DNA of 64,000 nt from Terrabacter aerolatus (lineage in GTDB: Bacteria > Actinomycetota > Actinomycetes > Actinomycetales > Dermatophilaceae), in contig NZ_BJYX01000009.1 in NCBI RefSeq assembly GCF_007991735.1, positions 62,001 to 126,000 on the forward strand, in the 5' to 3' direction. Under the pieces are notes generated by a model. That model did not search any database, was not told the DNA's origin, and was given only the letters and a program-made list of their open reading frames with translations. Of the stretch, positions 51,818 through 61,318 are shown in pieces (positions within the stretch are counted from its first letter, which is position 1; every line of letters begins with the position of its first letter). The translations under genes were made by a program, and so were the position numbers.

Positions 51818-53259
51818 TGAGCCTTCCCCGCAGCACCCCGTCGGCGCAGGACGTCGACGCCTCCGGCCTCATCGCCTTCGTCGACGCGGCCGAGCGCGAC
51901 CGCCTCGGCCTGCACAGCCTCATGGTCGTGCGCCACGGCCACGTCGTCGCCGAGGGGTGGTGGAGGCCGTATGCCGCGAGCCGCGTCCACCTCGCCTACT
52001 CCCTCTCGAAGACGGTGACGGCCACCGCCGTGGGCTTCCTCGTGCAGGAGGGGCGCCTCTCGCTCGACGACCGCGTGCTCGACCACTTCCCCGAGGTCGA
52101 CCGCAGTGCCGTCGCCGAGGGCTGGGCCGACGTGCGCCTGCGGCACTGCCTCTCCATGACCGTCGGTCACGAGGAGGACGCGTGGCCCCACGTCTTCGAC
52201 CGGATGAGCGGCAGCGACTTCGGGGACGCCGCCCACCCGAGCGACTGGGTGCCGCGGGTCTTCGCGACGAACCCCACCCGTCCGCCCGGCACGGTGTTCG
52301 CCTACAACCAGGTCGCGACCTACCTGCTCTCGCTCGTCGTCGGCCGGGTCGCCGGGGCCGGGGTGCCCGAGATGCTGCGCCCGAGGCTGCTCGAGCCGAT
52401 GGGGCTGCCCGACATCCCGTGGCACCGCGACCCGCTCGGTCGCGAGCTCGGGTTCACCGGCTCGCACCTGACGACCGAGGCCATCGCCTCGATCGCCCAG
52501 CTCTACCTCGACCGTGGGCGGTGGCAGGGACGGCAGCTGCTCTCCGAGGCGTGGGTCGAGGAGGCGACGCGGGCCTTCGGTCCGCTCAACGAGGACCCCG
52601 GGGCCGACGAGGACTGGAGCCGCGGCTACGGCTACTCGTTCTGGATGCAGCGCCACGGCTACCGCGGCGACGGCGCCTACGGTCAGTTCCTCGTCGTCCT
52701 TCCGGAGCACGACGCCGTCGTGGCGATCACGGCCGAGCAGGCCCGCATGCAGTCGACGCTGGACGGCCTCTGGGAGCACGTGGTGCCGGCGATGGGCGCG
52801 GCGGGCTCGGGCGACTCCGACCGCGAGCTGGCCGAGCGGCTCGCCGCCCTCGAGATCCCCGCCATGTCGGGCGACGCCCTCGGGCCGGAGTACGCCGAGT
52901 TCAACCGATCAGACGCCTCGGACCTCGCCGCCGACTACACGGCCGTCTCCGTGACCCGCGACGGGGCCGACCACGTGCTCGGGCTCCTGCGACGCGGCGA
53001 GTGGCTGCGGGTGCCCGTCGGTCGCGGTGCGTGGAGCGAGGGCCGGCTCGTGGCCGGGGGAGCGACCCTCCCGGTCGTCTCGAGCGGCGGCTGGGTCGAC
53101 GAGGACACCTTCCGGGCCGAGGTCATCGCCATCGAGTCCCCGCACCGGTTCCGTCTCGAGGCGCGCCTGCGCAGCTCGGACGCCGACCTGACCTGGCGGA
53201 TGGTGCCGCTCACCGGCTACGACCCGCTCTGGCTCGCGACGCGCTGGGCGCGGGACTGA
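51817..53259 (+). CDS. Serine hydrolase, class C beta-lactamase-like fold
   Basis: This 480-residue protein is of the beta-lactamase/penicillin-binding-like esterase family. The catalytic SxxK motif is AYSLSKTVTATA with S62 and K65. The second motif region reads VFAYNQVATYLL, so the usual Y-x-N tyrosine is kept but the third position looks like Gln. No signal peptide is visible, so it should be cytoplasmic, unlike penicillin-binding proteins. LYLDRGRWQGRQLLSEAWVE and GYGYSFWMQRHG are typical of the family, and a C-terminal beta-rich region of about 130 residues follows. The substrate is unknown and it should not be read as a resistance gene. It starts at GTG 51817 as a likely leaderless gene. 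Confidence 0.85.
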   Translation: MSLPRSTPSAQDVDASGLIAFVDAAERDRLGLHSLMVVRHGHVVAEGWWRPYAASRVHLAYSLSKTVTATAVGFLVQEGRLSLDDRVLDHFPEVDRSAVAEGWADVRLRHCLSMTVGHEEDAWPHVFDRMSGSDFGDAAHPSDWVPRVFATNPTRPPGTVFAYNQVATYLLSLVVGRVAGAGVPEMLRPRLLEPMGLPDIPWHRDPLGRELGFTGSHLTTEAIASIAQLYLDRGRWQGRQLLSEAWVEEATRAFGPLNEDPGADEDWSRGYGYSFWMQRHGYRGDGAYGQFLVVLPEHDAVVAITAEQARMQSTLDGLWEHVVPAMGAAGSGDSDRELAERLAALEIPAMSGDALGPEYAEFNRSDASDLAADYTAVSVTRDGADHVLGLLRRGEWLRVPVGRGAWSEGRLVAGGATLPVVSSGGWVDEDTFRAEVIAIESPHRFRLEARLRSSDADLTWRMVPLTGYDPLWLATRWARD

Positions 53260-53359
53260 CCGGTCGGCCTGCCGAGCCTCTGCGCACCAGGCCGTGACCG
53301 CTGTCGGTGTCCGGGTGGACAATCGGTGGTGCCGCGCGAGGCGGCGGAAGGGGGCCACG

Positions 53360-54967
53360 ATGGCCGCGGAGGAGAGCACCACCGGAGTGACGGCGCCGGC
53401 CGGACCGGTCGAACCGGTCGAACCGGTCGGCCCGGTCGGCCCGGTCGGACCGGTCGGACCTGGGGGATCGGCAGGGCCTCAGGCCTCCGCCGGCGCGCCC
53501 TACCGGGCGGGGGTGCCCGAGGGGCACAACCCGTGGCCCGCCCTCTGGGCGATGGTCATCGGCTTCTTCATGATCCTCGTCGACTCGACCATCGTGTCGG
53601 TGGCGACACCCGCGATCCTGCGGGGCCTGCGCACCGACGTCAACAGCGTCATCTGGGTCACGAGCGCCTACCTGCTGGCCTACGCCACCCCCCTGCTCAT
53701 CACCGGCCGGCTCGGCGACCGCTTCGGCCCGAAGAACCTCTACCTCGTCGGGCTCACCGTCTTCACGGTCGCCTCGCTGTGGTGCGGCCTCACCGGCACG
53801 ATCACCGGCCTCATCGTCGCCCGCGTCGTGCAGGGCCTCGGCGCGTCGATGCTGACGCCGCAGACGATGGCCGTCATCACCCGCACCTTCCCGGCCGCCT
53901 CCCGCGGACAGGCGATGGCGCTCTGGGGGGCGACCGCGGGCGTCGCGATCCTCGTCGGCCCCGTCGTCGGTGGCCTGCTCGTCGACGGTCCCGGGTGGGA
54001 GTGGATCTTCTTCATCAACGTCCCGGTGGGCGTCATCGCGTTCGTGCTCGCCGCCCGGCTCGTGCCACGGCTCGAGACCCACAGCCACCGCTTCGACTGG
54101 CTCGGCGTGGCGCTCTCGGCGGTCGGGATGTTCCTGCTCGTCTTCGGCGTCCAGGAGGGGGAGACCTACGACTGGGGCACGATCACCGGCTTCGTGTCCG
54201 TGCCGCTGCTCATCGGGGCGGGCCTGCTCGTGCTCGGCGTCTTCGTCTGGTGGCAGGCCCGCAACACGAGTGAGCCGCTGCTGCCGCTCCGGCTCTTCGG
54301 CGACCGCAACTTCTCCCTGGCCAACATCGCGATCACGAGCATCGGCTTCTCGATCACGGCGATGGCCTTCCCGTTCATGCTCTACGCCCAGGCCGTCCGG
54401 GGCCTGTCACCGACGTCCGCGGCCCTGCTCCTCGCCCCGATGGCGGTCATCTCAGGTGGCTTGGCGCCGGTGGCCGGCCGGCTCGCGGACCGGGTGCACC
54501 CGCGCGGCATCACGGCGGTCGGCATCGGCCTGACCTCGGCGTCCCTGCTCTGGCTGGCCCTCGTCATGCACCCCGAGACCCAGACGTGGCTGCTCCTGCT
54601 GCCCATGGCCCTCATGGGCGTGGGCAACGCGTTCATGTGGGGCCCGCTCGGGGCCACCGCCACCCGCAACCTGCCGCTGTCGTCCGCCGGGGCCGGCTCC
54701 GGTGTCTACAACACGACGCGCCAGGTCGGAGCGGTCCTCGGCAGCGCGGCCATCGCGGCCGTCATCCAGGCCCGCCTGTCCGCCGACCTGCCGGGCATCC
54801 CCGGAGACCTCGGCGGTCTGCAGGCCTCCGGCGCCGCGATGCCGGCCCGGGTCGCCGAGGCCTTCGCGACGGCGATGTCGGAGTCGATGATGCTTCCGGC
54901 CGCCGTGCTCGTCATCGGCGTCGTCGCGGTCCTCTTCTTCGAGCGACCCGCCAGCCACCCCCACTGA
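53360..54967 (+). CDS. MFS transporter, DHA2 (14-TM) family
   Basis: This is a drug/H+ antiporter-like exporter. It has 535 residues from ATG 53360 with GGAAGGGGG upstream; the longer frame adds 22 non-conserved residues. A Pro/Val/Gly-rich cytoplasmic lead (VEPVGPVGPVGPVGPG, coded by repeated GGTCGGCCC-type triplets) precedes the first helix WPALWAMVIGFFMILVDSTI. Motif A GRLGDRFGPKN is near 117-127 and motif C-like GPVVGGLLVDGPGWEWIFFI follows. About 14 hydrophobic segments are counted. The substrate cannot be told from sequence. Confidence 0.88.
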   Translation: MAAEESTTGVTAPAGPVEPVEPVGPVGPVGPVGPGGSAGPQASAGAPYRAGVPEGHNPWPALWAMVIGFFMILVDSTIVSVATPAILRGLRTDVNSVIWVTSAYLLAYATPLLITGRLGDRFGPKNLYLVGLTVFTVASLWCGLTGTITGLIVARVVQGLGASMLTPQTMAVITRTFPAASRGQAMALWGATAGVAILVGPVVGGLLVDGPGWEWIFFINVPVGVIAFVLAARLVPRLETHSHRFDWLGVALSAVGMFLLVFGVQEGETYDWGTITGFVSVPLLIGAGLLVLGVFVWWQARNTSEPLLPLRLFGDRNFSLANIAITSIGFSITAMAFPFMLYAQAVRGLSPTSAALLLAPMAVISGGLAPVAGRLADRVHPRGITAVGIGLTSASLLWLALVMHPETQTWLLLLPMALMGVGNAFMWGPLGATATRNLPLSSAGAGSGVYNTTRQVGAVLGSAAIAAVIQARLSADLPGIPGDLGGLQASGAAMPARVAEAFATAMSESMMLPAAVLVIGVVAVLFFERPASHPH

Positions 54968-54995
54968 GGCGTCGACGCGGACCGCACGGCTACAG

Positions 54996-55709
54996 CTAGC
55001 GGCCGAGCTCTCCGGGACTGCCTCCCACGTGGACGACCATGCGCTCGGCGACGACCCGGGCGTTCGCCCGCAGCACGTGGAGCGGCACCCGGGGGAGGTT
55101 CTCCTCCCAGTCGATGAGCGGCGACCCGCGGAACTGCAGCATCCGGGCGGGCCGGCCGAAGAAGAACAGGTGCAGGTGGGCACCGCCGTCCCCGTACTTC
55201 GCGAGCTGGACCCGGCCGACGCTCGGCACGTGCTCGACCGCGTCGGAGATCGCGACGACGAGCTGGCCCATCTCGGCGGCGAGACCACCCGGGAGGGAGG
55301 GCAGGTCGTGGTGCTCCAGCGGCATGAGCATGAGCATCACGGGCAGACCGGTGTCGTCCGAGAACGTGAGCCGCCAGCGCTCGTTGGACCACACGAGCCG
55401 GTCCTCGCCGGGGGTGGAGTCGCCCGCGCACCAGCAGTCCTCGGGGCGCTCGCCGCGACGCGGTGGCTCCTCGTCCGCCGGCGGCCCCACCGGCTTGAGC
55501 CGAAGGCCCTCGGTCTCGTAGGGGTAGATGTCCCAGCCGGGCATCTCCTCGACGGCCACCGGCAGGCGTCCGTCGGGACCTGCGGCGGCCGCGATCCGCG
55601 CGTAGTAGTCCTCGACCTCCTCGGCCTCAGCCGGCGGAGCGCTCACGGCGTCCGTCTCGTCGGCGGGTGCGGGCGGGGGAGAGGCGTCGTCGCCGGGCTC
55701 GGTCACCAC
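54996..55709 (-). CDS. HIT-like domain protein
   Basis: The product has 237 residues from GTG 55709, taken because CATACT lies about ten bases upstream as a leaderless-type -10. Residues 1-45 are acidic and Pro/Ala-rich. The C-terminal half contains LPVMLMLMPLEHHDLPSLPG, VGRVQLAKYGDGGAHLHLFF and RPARMLQFRG, which resembles the His-x-His strand of HIT nucleotide hydrolases/transferases. DCWCAGDSTPGEDRLVW gives a possible metal-binding Cys pair. The exact activity is unknown. It converges on the MFS gene. Confidence 0.72.
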   Translation of the reverse strand: MVTEPGDDASPPPAPADETDAVSAPPAEAEEVEDYYARIAAAAGPDGRLPVAVEEMPGWDIYPYETEGLRLKPVGPPADEEPPRRGERPEDCWCAGDSTPGEDRLVWSNERWRLTFSDDTGLPVMLMLMPLEHHDLPSLPGGLAAEMGQLVVAISDAVEHVPSVGRVQLAKYGDGGAHLHLFFFGRPARMLQFRGSPLIDWEENLPRVPLHVLRANARVVAERMVVHVGGSPGELGR

Positions 55710-55875
55710 GCCAGTATGCCGCCGTCACGCGTCGTGAGCCCGGTGATGCGATCCGGGTGGGTCCACCCGCCGCCCCGACACGGAGCTGGAGACCCGAGCC
55801 GAGGTGAGGGCAGGACCCGTGCCGTCACCGGCGCGGCGCGGCGGCTTGCGCTAGGACCCGGGGGCCGGCACCGAT

Positions 55876-55904
55876 TTCAGGAACGGCGGCATCTGGCGTA
55901 TTCT
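55876..55904 (+). promoter_or_regulatory. Probable infA operon promoter
   Basis: TTCAGG at 55876-55881 and TATTCT at 55899-55904 are 17 bases apart. A leader of about 125 bases leads to infA. The rest of the 55710-55875 gap shows nothing clear. Confidence 0.55.
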
Positions 55905-56034
55905 TGTGCGTTGGGTGTCGTGTGCCTCGACGCCCGAGTCGCGCCTGTGCCCCGAGAACGACTGGGGCACGGCAACCAGGCACGCCCCAAGGCCGGCTCA
56001 GTCCGAGTCGGCCAGCTACAGATAGACGGAGGAT

Positions 56035-56256
56035 ATGGCCAAGAAGGACGGTGTCATCGAGATCGAGGGCACGATCGTCGAGGCTCTCCCGAACGCGATG
56101 TTCCGGGTTGAGCTCTCCAACGGTCACAAGGTGCTCGCACACATCTCGGGCAAGATGCGACAGCACTACATCCGGATCCTCCCTGAGGACCGCGTGGTGG
56201 TGGAGCTCTCGCCCTATGACCTGACCCGCGGTCGGATCGTCTTCCGCTACCGCTGA
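56035..56256 (+). CDS. infA: Translation initiation factor IF-1
   Basis: IF-1 occupies the A site during initiation. The 73-residue OB-fold protein [20 protein letters not shown] has [20 protein letters not shown] and ends GRIVFRYR, the invariant pattern. A GGAGGA-like AGACGGAGG lies before ATG 56035. It begins the infA-rpmJ-rpsM-rpsK-rpsD-rpoA-rplQ cluster. Confidence 0.99.
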   Translation: MAKKDGVIEIEGTIVEALPNAMFRVELSNGHKVLAHISGKMRQHYIRILPEDRVVVELSPYDLTRGRIVFRYR

Positions 56257-56411
56257 GCACGAAGGCCGGCCAGGACCAGCCCGCGCGAGCGGGGTGCCCG
56301 GCCGGGACGAGTGCACGGCACCAACTCCCGATTACACAACCAAGCACCTGACCGTCGCGCGCCCTCCGGGGCGCGAGTGGGCCGGGTGCGCGATCTGAAG
56401 ACAGCAGGCAG

Positions 56412-56525
56412 ATGAAGGTTCAGCCGAGCGTCAAGAAGATCTGCGACAAGTGCAAGGTGATCCGCCGCAACGGTCGGGTCATGGTGATCTGCGAGAACCT
56501 GCGCCACAAGCAGCGCCAGGGCTGA
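56412..56525 (+). CDS. rpmJ: 50S ribosomal protein L36
   Basis: This 37-residue basic protein, too short for most gene finders, starts [20 protein letters not shown] and ends [13 protein letters not shown]11, C14, C27 and H32 form the zinc site of the zinc-binding L36 type. ATG 56412 follows AGCAGGCAG. Its place between infA and rpsM is standard. Confidence 0.97.
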   Translation: MKVQPSVKKICDKCKVIRRNGRVMVICENLRHKQRQG

Positions 56526-56750
56526 GCAGACCCACCACCCTCGCCGTCGACAGACTTTCGACAGCACGCAAGACAAGTGAATGAAAGCAGCACCCGGCCC
56601 CTGATGACCGACCGTCGTGTCGGCGCAGGACGTCACCCCCGGCACGGAGGCCGGGGACCGGTGGCCCGTCCTTCTGTGTGACGGGCCGTGACCCCGGATC
56701 GGTGCCCTGCTCCAGACCTCCGCGAAACAGAAATCAGGAGACAACCCAAC
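56526..56750 (+). promoter_or_regulatory. rpsM leader/spacer with stem-loops
   Basis: The 225-base gap before rpsM holds GGCCCGTC paired with GACGGGCC around CTTCTGTGT (about 56664-56688). CCCCGG and CCGGGG-type arms lie near 56636-56657. An ATCAGGAGAC ribosome site precedes the ATG. It may be a leader for the alpha operon, which S4 controls in other bacteria. No confident promoter. Confidence 0.45.
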
Positions 56751-57125
56751 ATGGCTCGTCTTGTTGGAGTCGACCTTCCGCGCGAGAAGCGCGTCGAGGT
56801 CGCACTGACCTACATCTTCGGTGTCGGTCGTACCCGTTCCAAGCAGGCGCTGGTTGCCACCGGCGTCGACCCCAACACCCGCGTCAAGGACCTCGGTGAG
56901 ACCGAGCTCGTTGCGCTTCGTGACTTCCTCGAGGGCAACTACCGCCTCGAGGGTGACCTTCGCCGTGAGGTGCAGGCCGACATCCGCCGCAAGGTCGAGA
57001 TCGGCTCCTACGAAGGTCTGCGTCACCGTCGTGGTCTGCCCGTGCGCGGTCAGCGCACCAAGACCAACGCGCGCACCCGCAAGGGTCCGAAGCGCACCGT
57101 GGCCGGCAAGAAGAAGGCCCGCTGA
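56751..57125 (+). CDS. rpsM: 30S ribosomal protein S13
   Basis: S13 bridges the 30S head to the 50S subunit and contacts P-site tRNA. The 124-residue chain [20 protein letters not shown] has [40 protein letters not shown] and a Lys-rich end. ATG 56751 is set by the family N-terminus; the upstream in-frame codons are not conserved. Confidence 0.98.
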   Translation: MARLVGVDLPREKRVEVALTYIFGVGRTRSKQALVATGVDPNTRVKDLGETELVALRDFLEGNYRLEGDLRREVQADIRRKVEIGSYEGLRHRRGLPVRGQRTKTNARTRKGPKRTVAGKKKAR

Positions 57126-57182
57126 CGCTGATCGCCCCCGCGATCGCGTCTCACCGACATTCAGTTCTGACGTAGGAGAAAA

Positions 57183-57578
57183 ATGCCTCCCAAGGCTCGC
57201 GTGACGAAGGTTCGTCGCAAGGAGAAGAAGAACGTCGCCCACGGGCACGCTCACATCAAGAGCACGTTCAACAACACGATCATCTCGATCACGGACCCCA
57301 CCGGCGCCGTGATCGCCTGGGCCTCCGCCGGCCAGGTCGGCTTCAAGGGCTCGCGCAAGTCCACCCCGTTCGCTGCCCAGATGGCCGCCGAGGCTGCTGC
57401 CCGCCGCGCCATGGAGCACGGCATGCGCAAGGTCGACGTCTTCGTGAAGGGCCCGGGCTCGGGTCGCGAGACGGCGATCCGTTCGCTCACCGCCACCGGC
57501 CTGGAGGTCGGCGCGATCAGCGACGTCACGCCCACGCCGCACAACGGTGTCCGCCCGCCCAAGCGCCGTCGCGTCTGA
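57183..57578 (+). CDS. rpsK: 30S ribosomal protein S11
   Basis: S11 supports the mRNA exit platform. The 131-residue chain has [40 protein letters not shown] and [18 protein letters not shown], all invariant S11 stretches. ATG 57183 follows GTAGGAGAAAA. Confidence 0.99.
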   Translation: MPPKARVTKVRRKEKKNVAHGHAHIKSTFNNTIISITDPTGAVIAWASAGQVGFKGSRKSTPFAAQMAAEAAARRAMEHGMRKVDVFVKGPGSGRETAIRSLTATGLEVGAISDVTPTPHNGVRPPKRRRV

Positions 57579-57610
57579 TCCGGCACTGAGCGAGAGAGAG
57601 AACTAGGAAC

Positions 57611-58219
57611 ATGGCTCGTTACACCGGCCCGATCACCAAGAAGTCCCGCCGCCTGAAGATGGACCTCGTCGGCGGCGACAAGAACTTCGAGCTCCGCCCG
57701 TTCCCGCCCGGCCAGCACGGCCGTCGCCGGATCCAGGAGAAGGAGTACCTGACGCAGCTGCAGGAGAAGCAGCGCGCTCGCTTCCAGTACGGCGTCATGG
57801 AGAAGCAGTTCGTCCGCTACTACAAGGAAGCGGCGAAGCGCCCCGGCAAGACCGGTGAGAACCTTCTCCAGATCCTCGAGTCGCGTCTCGACAACGTGGT
57901 CTACCGTGCGGGCCTGGCCCGCACCCGCCGCCACGCGCGTCAGCTCGTGACGCACGGTCACTTCGAGGTCAACGGCGTGCGCGTCGACGTCCCGAGCTAC
58001 CGCGTCGAGCAGTACGACATCATCACGGTCCGCAAGCAGTCGGTCGAGACCTTCCCGTTCGAGCTGGCTCGCCAGACGTTCGGCGAGCGTCCCGTCCCGG
58101 CCTGGATGCAGGTCGTCGACGGCTCGCTCCAGATCCTCATCCACCAGCTCCCGGTGCGTGCTCAGATCGACTCGCAGCTCACCGAGCAGCTGATCGTCGA
58201 GCTCTACTCGAAGAACTGA
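57611..58219 (+). CDS. rpsD: 30S ribosomal protein S4 (zinc-free form)
   Basis: S4 nucleates 30S assembly, affects accuracy and represses the alpha operon in other bacteria. The 202-residue chain MARYTGPITKKSRRLKMDLV lacks the N-terminal Cys cluster, so it is the zinc-independent type. The S4 RNA-binding domain reads LDNVVYRAGLARTRRHARQL and VTHGHFEVNGVRVDVPSYRV. A GTATGCC hairpin follows before rpoA. Confidence 0.98.
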   Translation: MARYTGPITKKSRRLKMDLVGGDKNFELRPFPPGQHGRRRIQEKEYLTQLQEKQRARFQYGVMEKQFVRYYKEAAKRPGKTGENLLQILESRLDNVVYRAGLARTRRHARQLVTHGHFEVNGVRVDVPSYRVEQYDIITVRKQSVETFPFELARQTFGERPVPAWMQVVDGSLQILIHQLPVRAQIDSQLTEQLIVELYSKN

Positions 58220-58225
58220 TCAAGG

Positions 58226-58263
58226 TTCGGTATGCCGTGAAGCCCGCTTCACGGCATACCGAA
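58226..58263 (+). terminator. Perfect GTATGCC-type hairpin between rpsD and rpoA
   Basis: TTCGGTATGCCGTGAAG at 58226-58242 pairs over 17 bases with 58247-58263 around CCCG. It is the third hairpin of this kind within a gene-expression operon. A weak T-rich CCTTG follows. It may attenuate or process the message. Confidence 0.6.
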
Positions 58264-58374
58264 TCCTTGCGTGGGGTCGCGCTCGCAGACAGAGCCGAGC
58301 CGGCCCGCCCGGATCACGACCGGGCAGTTTCACGAGGCGTCATATGGCGGTCGCCCGTGGGAAGGAAATGAACA

Positions 58375-59406
58375 GTGCTCATCGCACAGCGTCCCGTGCT
58401 CTCCGAAGAGGTCGTGGTCGAGAACCGCAGCCGCTTCACCATCGAGCCGCTCGAGCCCGGCTTCGGCTACACGCTCGGCAACTCCCTCCGTCGCACCCTG
58501 CTCTCGAGCATCCCGGGCGCGGCGGTCACCTCCATCCGCATCGACGGCGTGCTCCACGAGTTCACGACCGTTCCGGGCGTGAAGGAGGACGTCACCGAGA
58601 TGATCCTCAACATCAAGGGCCTCGTCGTCTCCTCGGAGCACGACGAGCCGGTCGTCATGTACCTGCGCAAGCAGGGCCCGGGTGCGGTCACCGCCGCCGA
58701 CATCACGCCTCCGGCTGGTGTCGAGGTGCACAACCCCGACCTGCACATCGCGACGCTGAACGACAAGGGCAAGCTCGAGATGGAGCTGACCGTGGAGCGT
58801 GGCCGCGGCTACGTCTCGGCGCAGCAGAACAAGTCCGGTGACCAGGAGATCGGCCGCATCCCGGTCGACTCGATCTACAGCCCGGTGCTCACCGTGACCT
58901 ACAAGGTCGAGGCGACCCGAGTCGAGCAGCGCACCGACTTCGACAAGCTCATCGTCGACGTCGAGACGAAGAACTCGATGACCCCGCGTGACGCCATGGC
59001 CTCGGCCGGCAAGACGCTGGTGGAGCTCTTCGGCCTGGCCCGTGAGCTCAACGTCGAGGCCGAGGGCATCGACATGGGCCCGTCGCCGACGGATGCCGCG
59101 CTCGCCGCGGACCTCGCCCTGCCGATCGAGGACCTCGACCTCACCGTTCGTTCCTACAACTGCCTCAAGCGCGAGGGCATCCACACCGTGGGTGAGCTCG
59201 TGGGCCGCAGCGAGGCCGACCTGCTCGACATCCGCAACTTCGGTGCGAAGTCGATCGACGAGGTCAAGGCCAAGCTCGTCGGCATGGGTCTGGCCCTCAA
59301 GGACAGCCCGCCCGGGTTCGACCCGTCGGCCCTGGTCGACGGCTACGGCGACGATGACTACAGCGACGACGACGACCAGTCGTTCGTCGAGGACGAGCGT
59401 CTCTGA
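58375..59406 (+). CDS. rpoA: DNA-directed RNA polymerase subunit alpha
   Basis: Alpha dimerises to assemble polymerase, and its C-terminal domain binds UP elements and activators. It has 343 residues from GTG 58375 with GGAAGGAAA upstream. [20 protein letters not shown] and [20 protein letters not shown] are N-terminal domain marks. The C-terminal domain includes [20 protein letters not shown] and the [15 protein letters not shown] helix-hairpin-helix. The last 20 residues are acidic ([16 protein letters not shown]). Confidence 0.98.
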   Translation: MLIAQRPVLSEEVVVENRSRFTIEPLEPGFGYTLGNSLRRTLLSSIPGAAVTSIRIDGVLHEFTTVPGVKEDVTEMILNIKGLVVSSEHDEPVVMYLRKQGPGAVTAADITPPAGVEVHNPDLHIATLNDKGKLEMELTVERGRGYVSAQQNKSGDQEIGRIPVDSIYSPVLTVTYKVEATRVEQRTDFDKLIVDVETKNSMTPRDAMASAGKTLVELFGLARELNVEAEGIDMGPSPTDAALAADLALPIEDLDLTVRSYNCLKREGIHTVGELVGRSEADLLDIRNFGAKSIDEVKAKLVGMGLALKDSPPGFDPSALVDGYGDDDYSDDDDQSFVEDERL

Positions 59407-59478
59407 CCAACCGCTTCTTGACCGAGCCCTCGGCACACCGCTCGAGAACGGCCTGGTCGGACTTCTAGGAGAAACGAA

Positions 59479-60177
59479 ATGCCCACCCCCACCAAGGGTC
59501 CCCGCGTCGGTGGCGGCCCCGCCCACGAGCGGCTGATCCTGGCCAACCTCGCGACGTCGCTCTTCGAGCACGACAAGATCACGACGACCGAGGCCAAGGC
59601 CAAGCGCCTGCGCCCGCTCGCCGAGCGTCTCATCACGTTCGCCAAGCGTGGCGATCTGCACGCCCGTCGCCGCGTCCTCACGGTCGTGCGCGACAAGGGT
59701 GTCGTCCACCGCCTCTTCGCCGAGATCGCCCCCGACATGGCGGCTCGCGAGGGTGGCTACACCCGCATCACGAAGATCGGCGCCCGCAAGGGTGACAACG
59801 CCCCCATGGTCGTCATCGAGCTCGTCCGCGAGCCGCTCTCGGCCAAGAAGGCGACCGTCAAGGAGGCCGAGGCCGCCACGAAGCGCGCTGCCAAGCAGAG
59901 CGAGTCGAAGCAGGCTGCTGCCGAGACCAAGGCCGCCGAGGACGCCGAGAAGGCCGAGGCCAGCGAGGCTGCTGCCGAGCTGCCCAAGGGCGCCGTCGCC
60001 GCGAACGAGGACGGCTCGTCGCCCGAGGACGGCTACACCGTCAAGGGCAACGCCGACTCCGGCAAGTACCACGAGCCCGACGGCCAGTGGTACGACCAGA
60101 CGATCGCCGAGTTCTGGTTCAAGTCGGCCGAGGACGCCGAGGCTGCCGGCTTCACGAAGGCCGGTGCCGGCTCCTGA
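59479..60177 (+). CDS. rplQ: 50S ribosomal protein L17 with appended C-terminal domain
   Basis: L17 lies at the tunnel exit. Residues 1 to about 118 are a normal L17: [40 protein letters not shown] and [12 protein letters not shown]. The protein has 232 residues against about 120 in many bacteria. An Ala/Glu/Lys-rich linker spans about 120-170. A compact C-terminal domain at about 185-232 reads [20 protein letters not shown], then [20 protein letters not shown]. That is the pattern of the small sunset-type domain seen in other actinobacterial proteins. It is the last gene of the cluster. Confidence 0.97.
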   Translation: MPTPTKGPRVGGGPAHERLILANLATSLFEHDKITTTEAKAKRLRPLAERLITFAKRGDLHARRRVLTVVRDKGVVHRLFAEIAPDMAAREGGYTRITKIGARKGDNAPMVVIELVREPLSAKKATVKEAEAATKRAAKQSESKQAAAETKAAEDAEKAEASEAAAELPKGAVAANEDGSSPEDGYTVKGNADSGKYHEPDGQWYDQTIAEFWFKSAEDAEAAGFTKAGAGS

Positions 60178-60196
60178 GCCGCGTCCACAGCACCAT

Positions 60197-60235
60197 CGAG
60201 GTGGCCACCCCCGCACGGCGGGGGTGGCCACCTCG
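60197..60235 (+). terminator. Intrinsic terminator after rplQ
   Basis: An 18-bp perfect stem (60197-60214 with 60218-60235) is followed by TTTTC. This is the most canonical terminator in the window. Confidence 0.9.
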
Positions 60236-60260
60236 TTTTCCGCCCGGCACAGGCCCCCGT

Positions 60261-60275
60261 TAGGCTCGGTCGCCG
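60261..60275 (+). promoter_or_regulatory. -10 box of truA
   Basis: TAGGCT at 60261-60266 ends eight bases before GTG 60275, which fits a leaderless start and supports that start codon. Confidence 0.4.
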
Positions 60276-61195
60276 TGGACGGATCGAACGGGTCGGGCGA
60301 CGCGGGTGGCGCCGCCGAGGCGAGTGCTGCGCGCGGCGCGAACCCTGTGACGACGTCCGCGCTGCGGGTGCGGCTCGACCTCGCCTATGACGGCACGGCC
60401 TTCTCGGGATGGGCCGCCCAGCCTGCCCTGCGGACGGTCCAGGGTGAGCTGACGGCAGCGTTGACCACGATCCTGCGCAGCGCCGCGCCGGTGAGGGTGA
60501 CCGTGGCCGGTCGCACCGACGCGGGGGTCCACGCGCGGGGACAGGTGGCGCACGTCGACCTCGACCTCGAGGCCTGGGCCGCGCTGCCCGGCCGGTCGGA
60601 CCGCGACCCCGGCGTGGCTCTCGTCAGCCGGCTGGGCGGCATCCTGCCCCACGACGTCGTCGTGCACCGCGCGCAGCCGGCGCCGCCCGGCTTCGACGCC
60701 CGGTTCTCGGCGACCGAGCGTCGCTACCTCTACCGGATCGCCGACGTGGAGGCCGTGCGTGACCCGCTGCGACGGCACGACACGGTCTGGTGGCGCCGGC
60801 CGCTCGACGTCGAGGCGATGGACGAGGCGGCCCGTTCACTGGTCGGGCTCCGAGACTTCGCCGCCTTCTGCAAGCAGCGCGAGGGCGCCACGACCGTGCG
60901 CACGCTGCTCGACTTCTCGTGGTCCCGGCTGCCGGACGGGGTCCTGGCCGCGACCGTCCGGGCCGACGCGTTCTGCCACTCGATGGTCCGCGCGCTCGTC
61001 GGGGCCGTCGTGCCCGTGGGGGAGGGGCGACGGCCCGCGGACTGGCCGCGGGCCCTGCAGGACCGGCGTGACCGCGCGGCCGGGATCCACGTCATGCCGC
61101 CTCACGGGCTCAGCCTGGAGGAGGTCGTCTACCCTGCCGACGCGCAGCTCGCCGACCGGGCCGTCGTCACCCGCGCCCGCCGTCCTCCGGCCTGA
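60275..61195 (+). CDS. truA: tRNA pseudouridine synthase A
   Basis: TruA makes pseudouridine at positions 38-40 of the tRNA anticodon arm. It has 306 residues from GTG 60275. The catalytic aspartate D82 is in VAGRTDAGVHARGQVAH. LDLAYDGTAFSGWAAQP, SATERRYLYRI and FCHSMVRALVGAVVPVGEGR are family marks. The first 27 residues are a low-complexity lead; GTG near 60347 is a possible shorter start. It often follows rplQ in bacteria. Confidence 0.95.
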   Translation: MDGSNGSGDAGGAAEASAARGANPVTTSALRVRLDLAYDGTAFSGWAAQPALRTVQGELTAALTTILRSAAPVRVTVAGRTDAGVHARGQVAHVDLDLEAWAALPGRSDRDPGVALVSRLGGILPHDVVVHRAQPAPPGFDARFSATERRYLYRIADVEAVRDPLRRHDTVWWRRPLDVEAMDEAARSLVGLRDFAAFCKQREGATTVRTLLDFSWSRLPDGVLAATVRADAFCHSMVRALVGAVVPVGEGRRPADWPRALQDRRDRAAGIHVMPPHGLSLEEVVYPADAQLADRAVVTRARRPPA

Positions 61196-61318
61196 GCTGC
61201 CGGGGCGGTGCCCGGACCCGCGCGCGTCGGCGTGCGCCCGCCCCGGTCTGCTCGGGCTGTGTCTCGGTCCCGAGACCCGACCGGGGCAGCAGGCCGTCCC
61301 TGTGGTTGGATCGTGCGC

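Noticed and set aside
48088-52779. Open minus-strand frame of 1563 codons across rpmD to the serine hydrolase
   Set aside because: It runs antisense to well-identified genes. High GC at third positions removes stop codons from that frame, and the translation is Arg/Asp/Val/Glu-rich with no family features.
51817-53259. Reading the serine hydrolase as a beta-lactamase resistance gene
   Set aside because: It has SxxK but no signal peptide and an altered second motif; the family is mostly esterases and peptidases.
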